Shown piece after piece: positions 39,895-51,939 of a stretch of 64,000 nt of DNA. Origin of the DNA: CAWAYH01 sp963786195 (GTDB lineage: Bacteria > Acidobacteriota > Vicinamibacteria > Vicinamibacterales > 2-12-FULL-66-21); the NCBI GenBank assembly GCA_963786195.1, contig CAWAYH010000007.1, forward strand, positions 1 to 64,000, read 5' to 3'. How positions within the stretch are numbered: the first letter of the stretch is position 1; every line of letters starts with the position of its first letter. The notes under the pieces are model-generated. The model had not been told where the DNA came from, did not search any database, and saw only the letters and a list, made by a program, of their open reading frames with translations. Both the position numbers and the translations under genes were made by a program.

Positions 39895-40452
39895 CTACTT
39901 CTTCGCCTGGGCTGACAGCAGACCAATGATCTTCGCGTAGCGCTCGTCAGCAGCCGCGAAGGCCTTCATGTACTCGTCCTCGCTCATCTTGGCCTTCCGC
40001 CACTCGCCGTCGAACGCAATCTGCTTGGCGGCCACTTCCCAGCTGTCGGCCGCGCCGTTCTCGCCGGGCTTGGCGACAAGACCGTCGCAGTTCTGATCGA
40101 TCACGAAGACCTTGCTCCCCGCAACCGACGCCGAATTGAGATCGATGTAGATCTCGCGGTAGTCCTTGCTCTTGATCTTCTCGAGCAGCAGCGGGGGCGC
40201 CGCGTACTTGGCCGACACGACGAGGAGCTGCGCGCCGGGGAAATACAGCGCGGCAACGAACGTGCCGGGCTCCGCGGGATCGGCAGCCGCGACGGCGTCC
40301 AGTTTGGCAGCGTCCAGCGCTCCCGCCAGCTCTTTGACGGCCGCGGCGGATTTCGCTGCCTGGGCAAGAACGGGGGCCGCCGTCAGGAGCGGCAACGCAA
40401 CACAGGCTGCCGCCACGCCACACAAGCGGCCGCCACGGATCGATATCATCAT
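39895..40452 (-). CDS. secreted protein, unknown function
   Basis: 185 residues from the ATG at 40452. Signal peptide: CGVAAACVALPLLTAAPVLA, cut after AQA. The mature domain is compact and charged, with FVAALYFPGAQLLVVSAKYA, EIYIDLNSASVAGSKVFVID and a Lys-rich end; similar small periplasmic proteins are common in acidobacteria but I cannot name a function. Same strand as the Mla genes, 92 bases downstream of the DUF948-like gene. Confidence 0.7.
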   Translation of the reverse strand: MMISIRGGRLCGVAAACVALPLLTAAPVLAQAAKSAAAVKELAGALDAAKLDAVAAADPAEPGTFVAALYFPGAQLLVVSAKYAAPPLLLEKIKSKDYREIYIDLNSASVAGSKVFVIDQNCDGLVAKPGENGAADSWEVAAKQIAFDGEWRKAKMSEDEYMKAFAAADERYAKIIGLLSAQAKK

Positions 40453-40544
40453 GGCTACCTCGGGGGTTTGAAGCTCACCTTCTACCACCCCGTGGCCGGA
40501 GCCGTCAATTGGGGAGTGCTGGCCCAACGCCGATGGGAGAGGGT

Positions 40545-40967
40545 TCAGCCGATGAAAAGCGGATCTTCCTCGTCGGCAGTGCGGCCGTGGCGTGGACGCT
40601 CGCGGAACCCCTTCAGGGCCCCAAGCGTCGCTTTCAGGGCCGCGACGAGGGCCAGGCCCTCCCGGGCCGGGGTGATGATGGCCTGTTGCACGACGGCGGA
40701 CGTCTCGTCCACCCGGACGGACAGGTCGGATAACAGCCGATCGATCTTCTGGGCCTGGGCGGTGGCGATGGTCGCCGTTCGTGACGCCTCGTCTGCGACC
40801 TCGGTCGCCTTCGCGATGAGCGGACGGATCTCCTGATGGACGGTGGTGAGCGTCTGCTGCGCCTGCCGCCCGATCCGGGCGATGGCGATGATAGCGCCGA
40901 CCTGGATCAGCGCCATCGTCAGCGTCGCGACCGCGATGACGGCGAGAAAGGTCTCGCTCCAGCTCAC
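40545..40967 (-). CDS. DUF948-like membrane-anchored coiled-coil protein
   Basis: 140 residues. One N-terminal helix (FLAVIAVATLTMALIQVGAI) then an amphipathic coil: EIRPLIAKATEVADEASRTA, DRLLSDLSVRVDETSAVVQQ. The layout matches small DUF948-type envelope proteins. The start overlaps the YtxH gene stop by four bases. It forms the end of the Mla operon and may be a structural accessory. Confidence 0.7.
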   Translation of the reverse strand: MSWSETFLAVIAVATLTMALIQVGAIIAIARIGRQAQQTLTTVHQEIRPLIAKATEVADEASRTATIATAQAQKIDRLLSDLSVRVDETSAVVQQAIITPAREGLALVAALKATLGALKGFRERPRHGRTADEEDPLFIG

Positions 40968-41266
40968 AGGTTCTCCCCGCCGCCCGCCGGGCCGGGCTTC
41001 GCCCCCCGCGCCTGCTGGTACGCTTCGCGGCCACGTTCGACGGCCGTGTTCAGGTTGTCGCGCTGACGGTTCACGAACTCGCGCCCCTGCCGCGCGGCCT
41101 CGGCGGCCTTCTCACGCCCTTCGCGGGCCTTCTCGCCGAGGAGTCGCCTCGTCTCCTCGCCCGTCGCCGGAGCCAGCAGCAGCGCCACGGCCGCGCCCGT
41201 GATCGCCCCGAGCACAAACGCTACGACTACCGTGCCTGCACCGCTGTCATCGCGTGCCATCGCCAA
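40964..41266 (-). CDS. YtxH-like protein
   Basis: 100 residues. GTVVVAFVLGAITGAAVALL is the membrane segment, followed by LAPATGEETRRLLGEKAREG, the YtxH signature (LLAPxSGxETR), and a charged helix. YtxH proteins are small envelope-associated proteins of unclear role. Thirty bases after mlaD, overlapping the DUF948-like gene. Confidence 0.85.
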   Translation of the reverse strand: MAMARDDSGAGTVVVAFVLGAITGAAVALLLAPATGEETRRLLGEKAREGREKAAEAARQGREFVNRQRDNLNTAVERGREAYQQARGAKPGPAGGGENL

Positions 41267-41295
41267 CTCCCTCAGGGGCTCGACCGCCGGCGCCC

Positions 41296-42338
41296 CTAGA
41301 AAATGCTCACCCTGACGTTCAGGTACTTCTTCGGGTCTTTCCGGACGTCGCTGATCAGCAACCGCAACTCGCTGACGGCGGCATTCATGTTCTCATATAA
41401 CTGCTTGTTCCGCAGCAGTTGTCCGGCGGAGCCCTCCCCCTGCTGCAGGTCAGCCGTGATCTTGTCGATGCGACCGGCCAGCGAGTTGAACCGGTTGTAG
41501 AGTTCCTCTTCCGTCAGCAGCTTGCCGAAGGTGTTGTCACTCCGGTTCATTTTCGCGGTGACCTGCTCGACGTTCCCACTGGCCGACGTCAGCGACTTCG
41601 CCAGCGCGTCGTCCTTCAGGAACCGTCCGAGGCTCCCCTCGCCGGCATTGATGCGGCGCGTCAGCTCCTGGAGATTCTCCAACGACGCGCTCAGCCGATC
41701 ATAGGCGACGGGGTCCTTGATCAGACGGCCCAGCGTGCCCTTGCCGTCGCGCAGCCCGACGGCCACGCCTTCGGCCGCCGTGACGAAGGCCGTGATTTCC
41801 TTGTAGAGCGCATCATCGCTGAAGAGCTTGCCGACGGTCCCCTTGCCCGCACGGATGTCCTTCAGGATCGCCGGTGACCTGCTCGAGCGATTGCGTCGCC
41901 CCCTCGGCCACGTCGGAGAGCTGGCCGGGCGCGCGCACACCCGGCACGTAGTCGCCGTCCTTGAGCGGTGTTCCCGAGGACGCCGGGCTGATGTCGACAA
42001 TCGGTTCACCGAGCAGGCTCAGCGCGCCGATGGACGCGCGGGAGTCGGTCGTGATGCGCGATTCGTTCCCCTTCTTGATGCCCATGCACGACTTCGACCT
42101 CCGCGCCCGCGAACCGGATGTCGTCCACTTTCCCGACCTCGACGCCGGCGACGCGAACGACGGCACCGCTCTTCAGGCCCTTGACGTCGGGAAACTTCGT
42201 CTTCAGCTCGTAACGCTGCCAGGCAAATCCCGCGGTGCCACCGACGGCCACGATGATCATCGCCGCCAGCACGAGCGCGGCCACGGCGACGATCCCGATC
42301 TTGAGTTCCGACCACGCGAGCGAACGTGTTCTTGGCAT
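41296..42338 (-). CDS. mlaD: MlaD-family lipid-binding protein (two frameshifts)
   Basis: About 346 residues. N-terminal helix (IGIVAVAALVLAAMIIVAVG), then the MCE domain: FPDVKGLKSGAVVRVAGVEV and GKVDDIRFAG, then ITTDSRASIGALSLLGEPIV. Two +1 shifts near 42085 and 41875. The long C-terminal part has repeated LGRLIKDP / LGRFLKDD / FGKLLTEEELYNR segments, the helical MCE needle-like tail. Shuttles phospholipid between membranes with MlaE and MlaF. Confidence 0.88.
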
Positions 42339-42394
42339 AAATCAACCTTATCAGTCGGCAGTCGACGGTTCTCCGTCCGGATCCGGCAGCCGTT

Positions 42395-43252
42395 TCACGA
42401 CAGGAATGCCTCGAGATACGAGTCCCTGGCCGCGGTTTCACGCAACTCGGCCGCATTGCCTTCAAACGCGATCCCTCCGTCGCGCAACATGATGAACTCC
42501 GCCTCGTCGGCCTTCCTGCCCGAGGACTTTTCAATCGTCATGTCGCGCCCCCTGCGGACCGCGGTGTGCTCGGCGACGTAGAACGCGTCACGGAGCTGAT
42601 GGGTGACGAGAATCGAACTGACGCACTCCACATCGCGCAGCTTGATGATCTCGCTGTCGACGGTCAATGCGGTAATCGGATCCAGACCGGTCGTCGGCTC
42701 GTCGTACAGCAGAATCCGGGGTTTGGCCGCCATCGCCCTGGCGATGGCGACGCGGCGGCGCTGCCCGCCGGACAGCTCGGACGGCATCCGATCGATGAAC
42801 TCTGCGAGGCCGATGAAGCCAAGCACCTCCTCGACACGCCGGTTGGCCTGATCCATCGGCCAGTGGAGGACCTCGAACAGCTTGTAGCCGACGTTCTCGC
42901 GCACGGTCAGCGAGTCGAAGAGCGCGCCCTCCTGAAACACCATGCCGAGGTCGGCGCGCACGGCCATCAGATCGTCCTCCGACATCGTGTCGATCTTCTC
43001 GCCGTTGACGAAGATCTGCCCCTTGTCGGGCTTCAACAACCCGAGGATCAGCCGCAGGATCGTCGACTTGCCCGCGCCGCTGGCTCCCAGGAAGACCTTG
43101 ATGTGTCCGGTCTGCAGCGTGAAGCTGATGTCGCGCAGAATCACCTTGTCGTCGAACGACAGCCACACGCGGTCGAACACGATGATGGGCCCGCTCGGCC
43201 CCAGCGCGTCGTGCAGCAGCGATGCGCGATCGGACGACTGCTGGGCGGCCAT
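42395..43252 (-). CDS. mlaF: MlaF-family ABC ATPase for lipid transport
   Basis: 285 residues, intact. Walker A LGASGAGKSTILRLILG (~residue 55), Q-loop GMVFQEGALFDSLTVRENV, signature LSGGQRRRVAIARAMA, Walker B ILLYDEPTTGLDPITA, H-loop LVTHQLRDAFYVAEH. The C-terminal ~40 residues resemble the MlaF tail. TGATG overlap with mlaE. Confidence 0.93.
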   Translation of the reverse strand: MAAQQSSDRASLLHDALGPSGPIIVFDRVWLSFDDKVILRDISFTLQTGHIKVFLGASGAGKSTILRLILGLLKPDKGQIFVNGEKIDTMSEDDLMAVRADLGMVFQEGALFDSLTVRENVGYKLFEVLHWPMDQANRRVEEVLGFIGLAEFIDRMPSELSGGQRRRVAIARAMAAKPRILLYDEPTTGLDPITALTVDSEIIKLRDVECVSSILVTHQLRDAFYVAEHTAVRRGRDMTIEKSSGRKADEAEFIMLRDGGIAFEGNAAELRETAARDSYLEAFLS

Positions 43253-44025
43253 CAGTACATGAGCACGATCAACACTTTCGTGACGAGGAAGTCGACCGCA
43301 ATCACCGCGACCGAGCTCGCGACCACCGCGTTCGTGGTCGAGCGGCCCACGCCCTGCGTGCCGCCGGTCGTGCGCATCCCGACGTGACAGCCGATGCTGA
43401 CGATCACGAAGCCGAGGAAGAAGGGCTTGATGAGCCCCATCCAGACATCCTGCATGTAGAGGCCCGTGACGACCGCGTTCCAGTAGACGGACGAGGCGAC
43501 GCGGAGCTGCGTCATCGTGACGAACCAGCCGCCGACCATCCCGACGCCGCCCGCGATCACGGTCAGCAGCGGCACCATGACCACGCCGGCAAGAACGCGC
43601 GGCAGGACGAGTTTGCGAATCGGGTCGGTTCCGAGCGCGCGCAGCGCGGCGATCTGATCGGTGACCGTCATCGAGCCAAGCTCGGCGGCGATGCCGGAGC
43701 CGACCCGGCCTGCGACCATCAGCCCGGTGAGCACCGGGCCCAGTTCCTTGACCATCGAGGCGCTGACGAGGCGGCCGACCATGGAGCGCGCACCGAACTG
43801 ATCGAGGGTGAACCCGGACTGCAGCGCGAGCACCATGCCGGTGAACAGGCCCGTCAGCAGCACGACGGTGAGCGAGCCGACGCCGATCGCGTCGAACTGC
43901 TCGATCACGTCACGGTAGTAGAACGGCCGCGTCACGAGCGCGCGGGACACCTTCCCCACCATCCGCACGTATTCCTGGACTTCGAGCAGCGCGGCCTTGA
44001 TCCAGCTCTCGAGGACGAATGCCAC
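43252..44025 (-). CDS. mlaE: MlaE-family permease
   Basis: 257 residues, intact. Membrane segments with the MlaE pattern: GVGSLTVVLLTGLFTGMVLA, VKELGPVLTGLMVAGRVGSG, AAELGSMTVTDQIAALRALG and the C-terminal DFLVTKVLIVLMY. Forms the channel of the Mla system with MlaF and MlaD. Starts one base after the uvrB stop, so it may be expressed with uvrB. Confidence 0.94.
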   Translation of the reverse strand: MAFVLESWIKAALLEVQEYVRMVGKVSRALVTRPFYYRDVIEQFDAIGVGSLTVVLLTGLFTGMVLALQSGFTLDQFGARSMVGRLVSASMVKELGPVLTGLMVAGRVGSGIAAELGSMTVTDQIAALRALGTDPIRKLVLPRVLAGVVMVPLLTVIAGGVGMVGGWFVTMTQLRVASSVYWNAVVTGLYMQDVWMGLIKPFFLGFVIVSIGCHVGMRTTGGTQGVGRSTTNAVVASSVAVIAVDFLVTKVLIVLMY

Positions 44026-44026
44026 G

Positions 44027-46037
<2,011 letters not shown>

Positions 46038-46120
46038 ATCGCGGTGAGTACAGACGCGCCCCTCCGCGGGGAGCACAACCTCCGATCGTACCATAGGTTC
46101 GGGGTTCGGGCGGGAAGCGA

Positions 46121-47050
46121 TCAGGCGCCGCCCTCTTTGAAGGGCGCAAAGTAGCCGGTTCGCGTGCGCACCTTCACGCCCTTGAGGTCCGGCCGTTTGA
46201 GCTTGATCTCGACCTTCCGCCACGCGCCGTCCTTCCGGGCGTCGGTCGAGAGGTACCCGAGGCTGTAGCGCGCGGCGATTTCACGCTGGATCTTCTCGTA
46301 CAGCTTGTCGAGCTCCTTGGTGCTCGTCGGAAAGAAGGCCTGACCGCCGGTGATTTGCGCCATGCGCTGCAGCTGGCTTTGCTGCGTGCCCCGCACCGAG
46401 CTGGACTGATGCTCCAGGTAGCCGATGGCGTACAGCGTGACGTCGGACGCCTTCAGCAGATCCATCAAATCCGCGAACGTCAGCTCGCTTCGCGTGTCAC
46501 CGCCGTCCGTGTAGACCAGCAGGATCTTCTGGCCGTCCAGCGGGCCCGCGCCGGTCAGGTAGACGCCGATCGCATCGTAGAACGCCGTCCAGCCGTCGGG
46601 CTTCCGCCCGCGGATCCTGGAAATCAGCCGATCGTAGTCGCCGGCGCCGTAGCGGCTGACGTTGACCTGCGTGTCGAAATCAATCAGCGTGACGTCGACT
46701 GCCGAATCGTTGTTGTTGAGGAACTTGATGATCGCCGTGCGGACGTCCTGGATGTCGGCCTGCATGCTGCCGCTGGCGTCCAGCCCCAGCCCGAGGTGCA
46801 GCGGGAGCACGTCGCCCAGGTTGTCGCCATCCTCCGGATCGCCTTCGGTGAAGTAGGTGACGGACTGCGGCTTCCCTTCCTCGACGACCTGGAAGTCTTC
46901 GACCTTGAGGCCGGTCACGGGCGCACCCTGCTTGTCGGTGACGATGACCGAGAAGTGGACGAGGTCCACGCCGGCCTTGAAGCGCTGCTGGGCCACGACG
47001 GTCGCGGTCGCGGCAGCGATCATGACGGCGGCGAGTGTTGCCCGGGCCAT
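46121..47050 (-). CDS. secreted VWA-domain protein of the acidobacterial VWFA-related family
   Basis: 309 residues. Signal peptide LAAVMIAAATATVVAQQ. N-terminal module VHFSVIVTDKQGAPVTGLKV and EDFQVVEEGKPQSVTYF, then a VWA domain with MIDAS LGLDASGSMQ, TLIDFDTQVNVSRY, GWTAFYDAIGVYL and VYTDGGDTRSELTF; the end GYLSTDARKDGAWRKVEIKL, TRTGYFAP is typical of this family. Extracytoplasmic metal-dependent binding. Upstream of uvrB on the same strand, 83 bases apart. Confidence 0.9.
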   Translation of the reverse strand: MARATLAAVMIAAATATVVAQQRFKAGVDLVHFSVIVTDKQGAPVTGLKVEDFQVVEEGKPQSVTYFTEGDPEDGDNLGDVLPLHLGLGLDASGSMQADIQDVRTAIIKFLNNNDSAVDVTLIDFDTQVNVSRYGAGDYDRLISRIRGRKPDGWTAFYDAIGVYLTGAGPLDGQKILLVYTDGGDTRSELTFADLMDLLKASDVTLYAIGYLEHQSSSVRGTQQSQLQRMAQITGGQAFFPTSTKELDKLYEKIQREIAARYSLGYLSTDARKDGAWRKVEIKLKRPDLKGVKVRTRTGYFAPFKEGGA

Positions 47051-47179
47051 GGGTACCTCCGGTGCGGGGAATGATACCGCGTTTGGTGGGGCCCGGATCC
47101 GTCTTCGTCACGCCGCTGCTCACTTTTGCCGCCAGGCGGGGGCGTCCCGGTCGCTGAAGCAGTGAGCGCCCCCTGGGCG

Positions 47180-47185
47180 TATAAT
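47180..47185 (+). promoter_or_regulatory. candidate -10 for the RCK-DHH gene
   Basis: TATAAT at 47180-47185 in the divergent spacer, 54 bases before the GTG at 47240. A matching -35 is not clear. Confidence 0.35.
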
Positions 47186-47239
47186 CAGCATTCCGGATGG
47201 ACACCGTGCGGCTGGTGGGAGTCGGGAGGCTCGGCTGAC

Positions 47240-48680
47240 GTGCGCGTTCTCGCGATCTGTCAGGACGAGCTGGTCATTCGCTCCCTGGACGACGTGCTGC
47301 TCCCGAGCTTCGAGGTCGACTTCCTCGTCGAGAGCCGACCCCTCGCCCGCCGCCTGCACGACGCCGGGATGCACGTCATCAGCCGGCGACCCGCGCCGGA
47401 TCGACACCTACCTCAAAGCCGACATCTCCCCCAGCACCTGTTTCATCGTCGAAGACAACGGCCGCCGCAGCGTGAAGAAAGCGCTGTCGGCGATTCGCGA
47501 CGCGGGCGGCACGCTGATTTACGTCCTGCACACCGGGCCGCGAGACCGAGCAAGACCGCCGAACGACTCCAGCTGCGCCGAACCCGACGTCACGCACATC
47601 GAGCATCGGCGAGCTGATCCGCCCGACGCTGATCACCGAGCTGAGCCGGTCGATGACGCGCGCGCGCGTGCAGCAGTACCAGCGGTACTTCGCCGACGCG
47701 GATCGGGTGCTGATCCTGCTCCACAACGATCCGGATCCGGATGCGCTCGCGAGCGGCCTCGCGCTCGGAATCTGCTCCGCCGCACGAAGACGACGGCGAT
47801 CATCGGCGCGCATGCAGGGCGTCACGCGCCCGGAGAATCTGCGGATGGCCAACATGCTCGACATCCACGTCGAGCAGGTCACGCCGGCCTCGTTCGAGGA
47901 GTTCGAGCGCATCGCGACCGTGGACGTCCAGCCGCACTACTTCGGCGGGCTGCTCGAGCGCGCGGACCTGGTCATCGATCACCACCCCGAGCAGCCCGGC
48001 TACAGCGCGGTGTTCAAGGACATCCGGGCCGACTACGGGTCGACGTCGACGATCCTCACCGAGCACCTGCGCGCGGTCGACGTGAACATCTCGGAGCGAA
48101 CGGCGACGGCGATGCTGTACGCGATCAAGTCGGACACGCTGTTCTTCGCGCGGCACACCAACCGGGTCGATCTCGAGGCGTTCACGTTCCTGTACCCGCT
48201 CGCCGACGCCGCGCTGATCCGCAAGATGGAAGGCGCGGAAATCACGCTCGAGCGGCTCGACTACGTCACGCGCGCGCAGCCAGGGCGGGATCATGCGCGA
48301 TCAGGTGTTCAGCGCGTTCATCGGCGAAGCGCCGCGCGAGGACTTCATCCCGTACACCGCCGACTTCTTCCTGCAGCTCGAAGACGTCAAGTGGACGATC
48401 ATCGCCGGCGATCGTCAACGGCTCGCTGATCGTCAGCGTGCGGAACCTCGGCTACTCGCGCAACGCCGGCGAATTCGTCAAGCGCTGGTTCGGCGACGTC
48501 GGCAGCGCCGGCGGCCATCGGGCGATGGCCAAGGCGGTCGTGCCGATCGATCGCTTCCGTCAGAAGTTCGGCGATCTCACCGGCGCGGCGATCACGGCGC
48601 GCATTGCGGAGATGGCCGAGCAGTTCCTCCACGAGCCGGCCACGGAGAAGGACAGGAAGAAAGAGCCGGTGTTGAAGTAA
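47240..48680 (+). CDS. DHH-family phosphoesterase with N-terminal RCK-like domain (many frameshifts)
   Basis: About 475 residues rebuilt across at least six shifts (near 47388, 47540-47600, 47770, 47812, 48288, 48410; most +1, the one near 47770 looks like a lost C). Start GTG 47240. N-terminal Rossmann/TrkA-N-like part: RVLAICQDELVIRSLDDVLL, then STCFIVEDNGRRSVKKALSA. DHH part: LILLHNDPDPDALASGLAL, ADLVIDHHPEQPGYS, GSTSTILTEHLR; the DHHA1 end has SAGGHRAMAKAV. Fits NrnA-like exonucleases of nano-RNA, or cyclic-dinucleotide phosphodiesterases. RCK-DHH fusions are known in archaea. Confidence 0.8.
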
Positions 48681-48694
48681 GTGACTTGCAGTTC

Positions 48695-49867
48695 TCAGAC
48701 TTGCAAGGCCTGATCGAGATCAGCGATCAGATCGTCCGCATCCTCGAGGCCGACCGACAGGCGCGCCATGCCGCGCGTCACGCCGGCGCGCGCGCAGCTC
48801 CTCGTCCGAGTGACCCCACTGTGACGTCAGCACCGGCAGGCTGCAGAGGCTCTCGACGCCGCCGAGACTGGCGGCGCGCCTGAAGACCGTCAGCCGATCG
48901 AAGAAGCGCGCCGCGCGAGCGTAGTCGCCGCCGAGGTCGAGGCAGACCATGCCGCCGAAGCCCCGCATCTGCTTCGACGCGATCGCGTGGTCCGGATGCG
49001 ACGGGAGCCCGGGATAGTAGACGGTCTCGAACCCGCCGGTCGTTCTCGAGCCAGCGCGCGACGGCCAGCGCGTTCGCGTTGTGGCGCTCCATGCGCACCG
49101 AGAGCGTCTTCAGCCCGCGGCCGAGCGCGTAGGCGGCGTACGGGTCGAGAATGGTCCCGAGCAGCTTTCGGGCGTTCAACGCCGCCTCGATGAGACGCGC
49201 CGATCCGGCCAGCGCGCCCGCGGTCACGTCGCTGTGCCCGTTGAGGTACTTCGTCGCGCTGTGCATCACCAGGTCGACGCCGAGCGCGATCGGCTGCTGG
49301 TTGACGGGGCTCGCGAACGTGTTGTCGATCACCGAGATGACGCCGCGCGCCCGGCACGCGGCACGCGATCGCGGCAATGTCGACGCACCGAAGCGTCGGG
49401 TTGATCGGCGACTCGAACCAGACGAGCTTCGTCGACGGCGAGATGATCGCCTCCGGCCGCCGCAGCTCGTCGATCGTGGCGAACCGCGAACGAATCCCGA
49501 ACTTCGGCAGCAGGTCCGAAGATCAGGTGCAACGTGCCGCCGTAGATCGCGGAGCTGCAGACGACCTCGTCGCCCGACTGGACGAGCGCTAGCGAGCGCG
49601 GTCGTCGTCGCGGCCTGACCGCTCGACAGCACGAGCGCCGATTCGGCGCCTTCGAGCGCGGCGATCGTCCGCTCGACCGCGAGCGACCGTCGGGTTCGCG
49701 TATCGGGAGTAGAGGAACTTCGACGATCGTCCCTCGTTGTAGTCGCCGGACCTCCTCCGCGGTCTCGAAGAGGAACGTCGTCGTCTCGTAGATCGGGCGT
49801 CGTCAGAGGCGTCGCATCGATCGCTGATGCCTTCGGCGACGTGGATCAGATCGGTGGCGGGTTTCAT
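48695..49867 (-). CDS. PLP-dependent trans-sulfuration enzyme (cystathionine synthase/lyase type, many frameshifts)
   Basis: About 388 residues from the ATG at 49867 (MKPATDLIHVAEG). SKFLYSRYANPTV near the N-terminus, the PLP Lys in VMHSATKYLNGHSDVTAGAL, GVISVIDNTFASPVNQQPIA, and LKTLSVRMERHNANALAVA. The end reads GLEDADDLIADLDQALQ and stops at 48695. The fold and order are those of the Cys/Met metabolism PLP family (MetB/MetC/MccB). At least five shifts. Convergent with the DHH gene, 15 bases apart. Confidence 0.85.
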
Positions 49868-49908
49868 GAAGACAGACGTTCCAGCTTCCAGTGCCCCAAT
49901 TCGCGACT

Positions 49909-51395
49909 CTACACTGGATCGCTCTCGATCCAGGAGTCTCCAAGTCAGCGTTGGACCGTCTCGAGCCGGCTCTCCGCTGGCGCCGCACGACCGGCTCGAT
50001 GAACTGGCGGTACGCGTCCTCGTAGCCGCGGTCGACGAGCTCGGCGAGCGTGTGCGTGCGATCCGACCGTTCGTCGTAGACGCCGGCGAAATCGAGCGGC
50101 CCGAGCGGATTGTGCGCCGGCCGAATGACGAACAGCCCGGCGAAGCGGCCAGCGAACTGTTCGAGCGCGTCGCGGAGCGCCGCGACCTCGAACGCGACGA
50201 GCTGCTCGGCCGCCATGGCCCGCGAGGGTCGGCCCGCCCCGCGCTCAGCTCGTGGGGCCATCGCCGCAGGCGGCGACGCGGCCACGAGGATGATCTGCTC
50301 CGCGCCGGCGGCCACGACTTCCTCGATGCAGCCTCGACAGCGCGCCAGGACGGTCGCAGACGCGGTGCGTTTCGCCGCGCCACGGCCCTTCCGGCGCGAA
50401 GGTCATGAGGTGCGGATCGGTCGCCAGCGGCATCGCGAGCGCGCGCGGCGAGCGCGTCGAGCGTGTGATCGCGCGCGCACGCCGGCGAGGTCGAACGCCT
50501 CGATGGCACGAACCGCCGCGGCGTCCTCGCCGGCACGCGTGAAGAACCGGGCGCGAACGCTGGCGCGCCGTGCAGCAACGCGAACACGAGGTCGCGCCGC
50601 GCGTCCACGTCGTGGACCGTCATCAGCAGCTCGCGGAATCCCGGCTGGCCGAGGTTCTCGGACAGCAGCTCGAGGTACCGCTGTCCGAGCTCGCGTGCGG
50701 GCGGCGACGCCAGCGGCGCGGCGCCGCGAATCAGGTTCCACAGCTCGGCGCGCGCAGCGTCGCACGAGGACCTGGCTGCTCAGCGGTCCACCCAGCAGGC
50801 GACCCGCGGCGCCGAGTCGCATCCTGCGACGCGCCGCGGCCGGGCCGCGACGCCGCGACCGCGCCGACGGCGGCGCGCCGACCGCGACGAGCGCACGCCA
50901 GCACGGCGAGTCGCGGAATGATGGTCGGCACCGCGGTCGGCGAGAACATCGTCTCGATCCAGCGCGCGTACGCGCTGACGTCACCGCCGTCGCCGGCGCG
51001 CTCGAATCCGACGAACGTCAGCAGCATCCCAACGATGCGCGACGATCACGGCGAGGACCAGCAGAGCGATCGGCAACGGCGAGAATCGCCGCGGCGGCCG
51101 CGAGCGACCAGCCGGCGACGCGGAGCGCCGGACGCCAGCCGTAGAACTGGCGCGCAGACGCACGCCGCCAGAGACCGTCGTCCTCCCAGAGCCGGGCGCC
51201 GCCGTCGATCGCGGCGAAGATGGCGCCGACGACGCCGATGCCGCGACCCGCCACGAGATCGATACTGATGCCGGCTTCATGAAGCGCGCGGAGCACGCCG
51301 GCGTGGTAGGCGCCGCCCGTCCCCGATCCCGTGAGCACGAGCGCGGTGCGCAGCCGGGTGGAATACTGGCGGTCGGGCGAATCGGGAGTGATCAC
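49909..51395 (-). CDS. patatin-like membrane protein lacking the usual nucleophile (many frameshifts)
   Basis: About 490 residues, start GTG 51395 overlapping the greA stop (GTGA). RTALVLTGSGTGGAYHAGVL is the oxyanion-type motif of patatins; the next motif reads IDLVAGRGIGVVGAIFAAID where patatins have GTSAG, so Gly replaces the catalytic Ser. Following hydrophobic stretches (ALRVAGWSLAAAAAILAVA; IALLVLAVIVA) suggest membrane insertion; the C-terminal part contains EQIILVAASPPA and FAGLFVIRPAHNPLGPLDFA. The frame breaks repeatedly, so the exact end (TAG at 49909) is approximate. The substrate is unknown. Confidence 0.65.
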
Positions 51396-51892
51396 GATGA
51401 CTTCACAGGCTGAACGCGTAGCTTCTGCCTCGTCGTGAATGGTGACCAGCTTCACGACCTCGAAGCGTTGGCTGCCGTTGGGCGTCGTGACCGTGACCTC
51501 GTCGCCTTCTTCTTTGTTGAGCAGCGCGCGGCCGATCGGCGACGCCGTCGAGATCAGGCCGTGGTCGACATCGGCATCCTCGGGCATGACGAGCTGATAC
51601 ACCATCGTCTGCGCTCGCCGCGTCCTTCAGGTGCACCGTCGAGCCGAATCCGACGCGATCGTGAGGAATCTTGTCGAGGTTCATCAGCGAGATCTCGCTG
51701 ACGCGCTTCTTGAGCATGGCTGATGCGAGCCTCGACGAGGCGCTGGCGTTCCTTCGCCGCGTGGTACTCGGCGTTCTCGCGGAGATCGCCGAGCTCGCGC
51801 GCGCGCTTGATCTCCTTCGGCAGCTCCGTCTTCAGCTCGCGCTCGAGCTGATGAATCTCGTCTTCGAACTTCTTGAGAATCCGCGCTTTCAT
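51392..51892 (-). CDS. greA: transcription elongation factor GreA (frameshifts)
   Basis: Stimulates RNA cleavage by backtracked RNA polymerase. About 165 residues. N-terminal coiled coil with the acidic tip: EIKRARELGDLRENAEYHAA, KERQRLVEARI. C-terminal FKBP-like domain: GFGSTVHLKD, VYQLVMPEDADVDHGLIST, SPIGRALLNKEEGDEVTV. Shifts near 51717, 51610 and 51425. The stop TGA at 51392 (assumed after correcting the last shift) overlaps the start of the patatin-like gene. Confidence 0.88.
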
Positions 51893-51939
51893 CGGGGCGA
51901 ATGTGTAGCTGGCAGGCGTGCGGCCGACGCGAACAGCTG

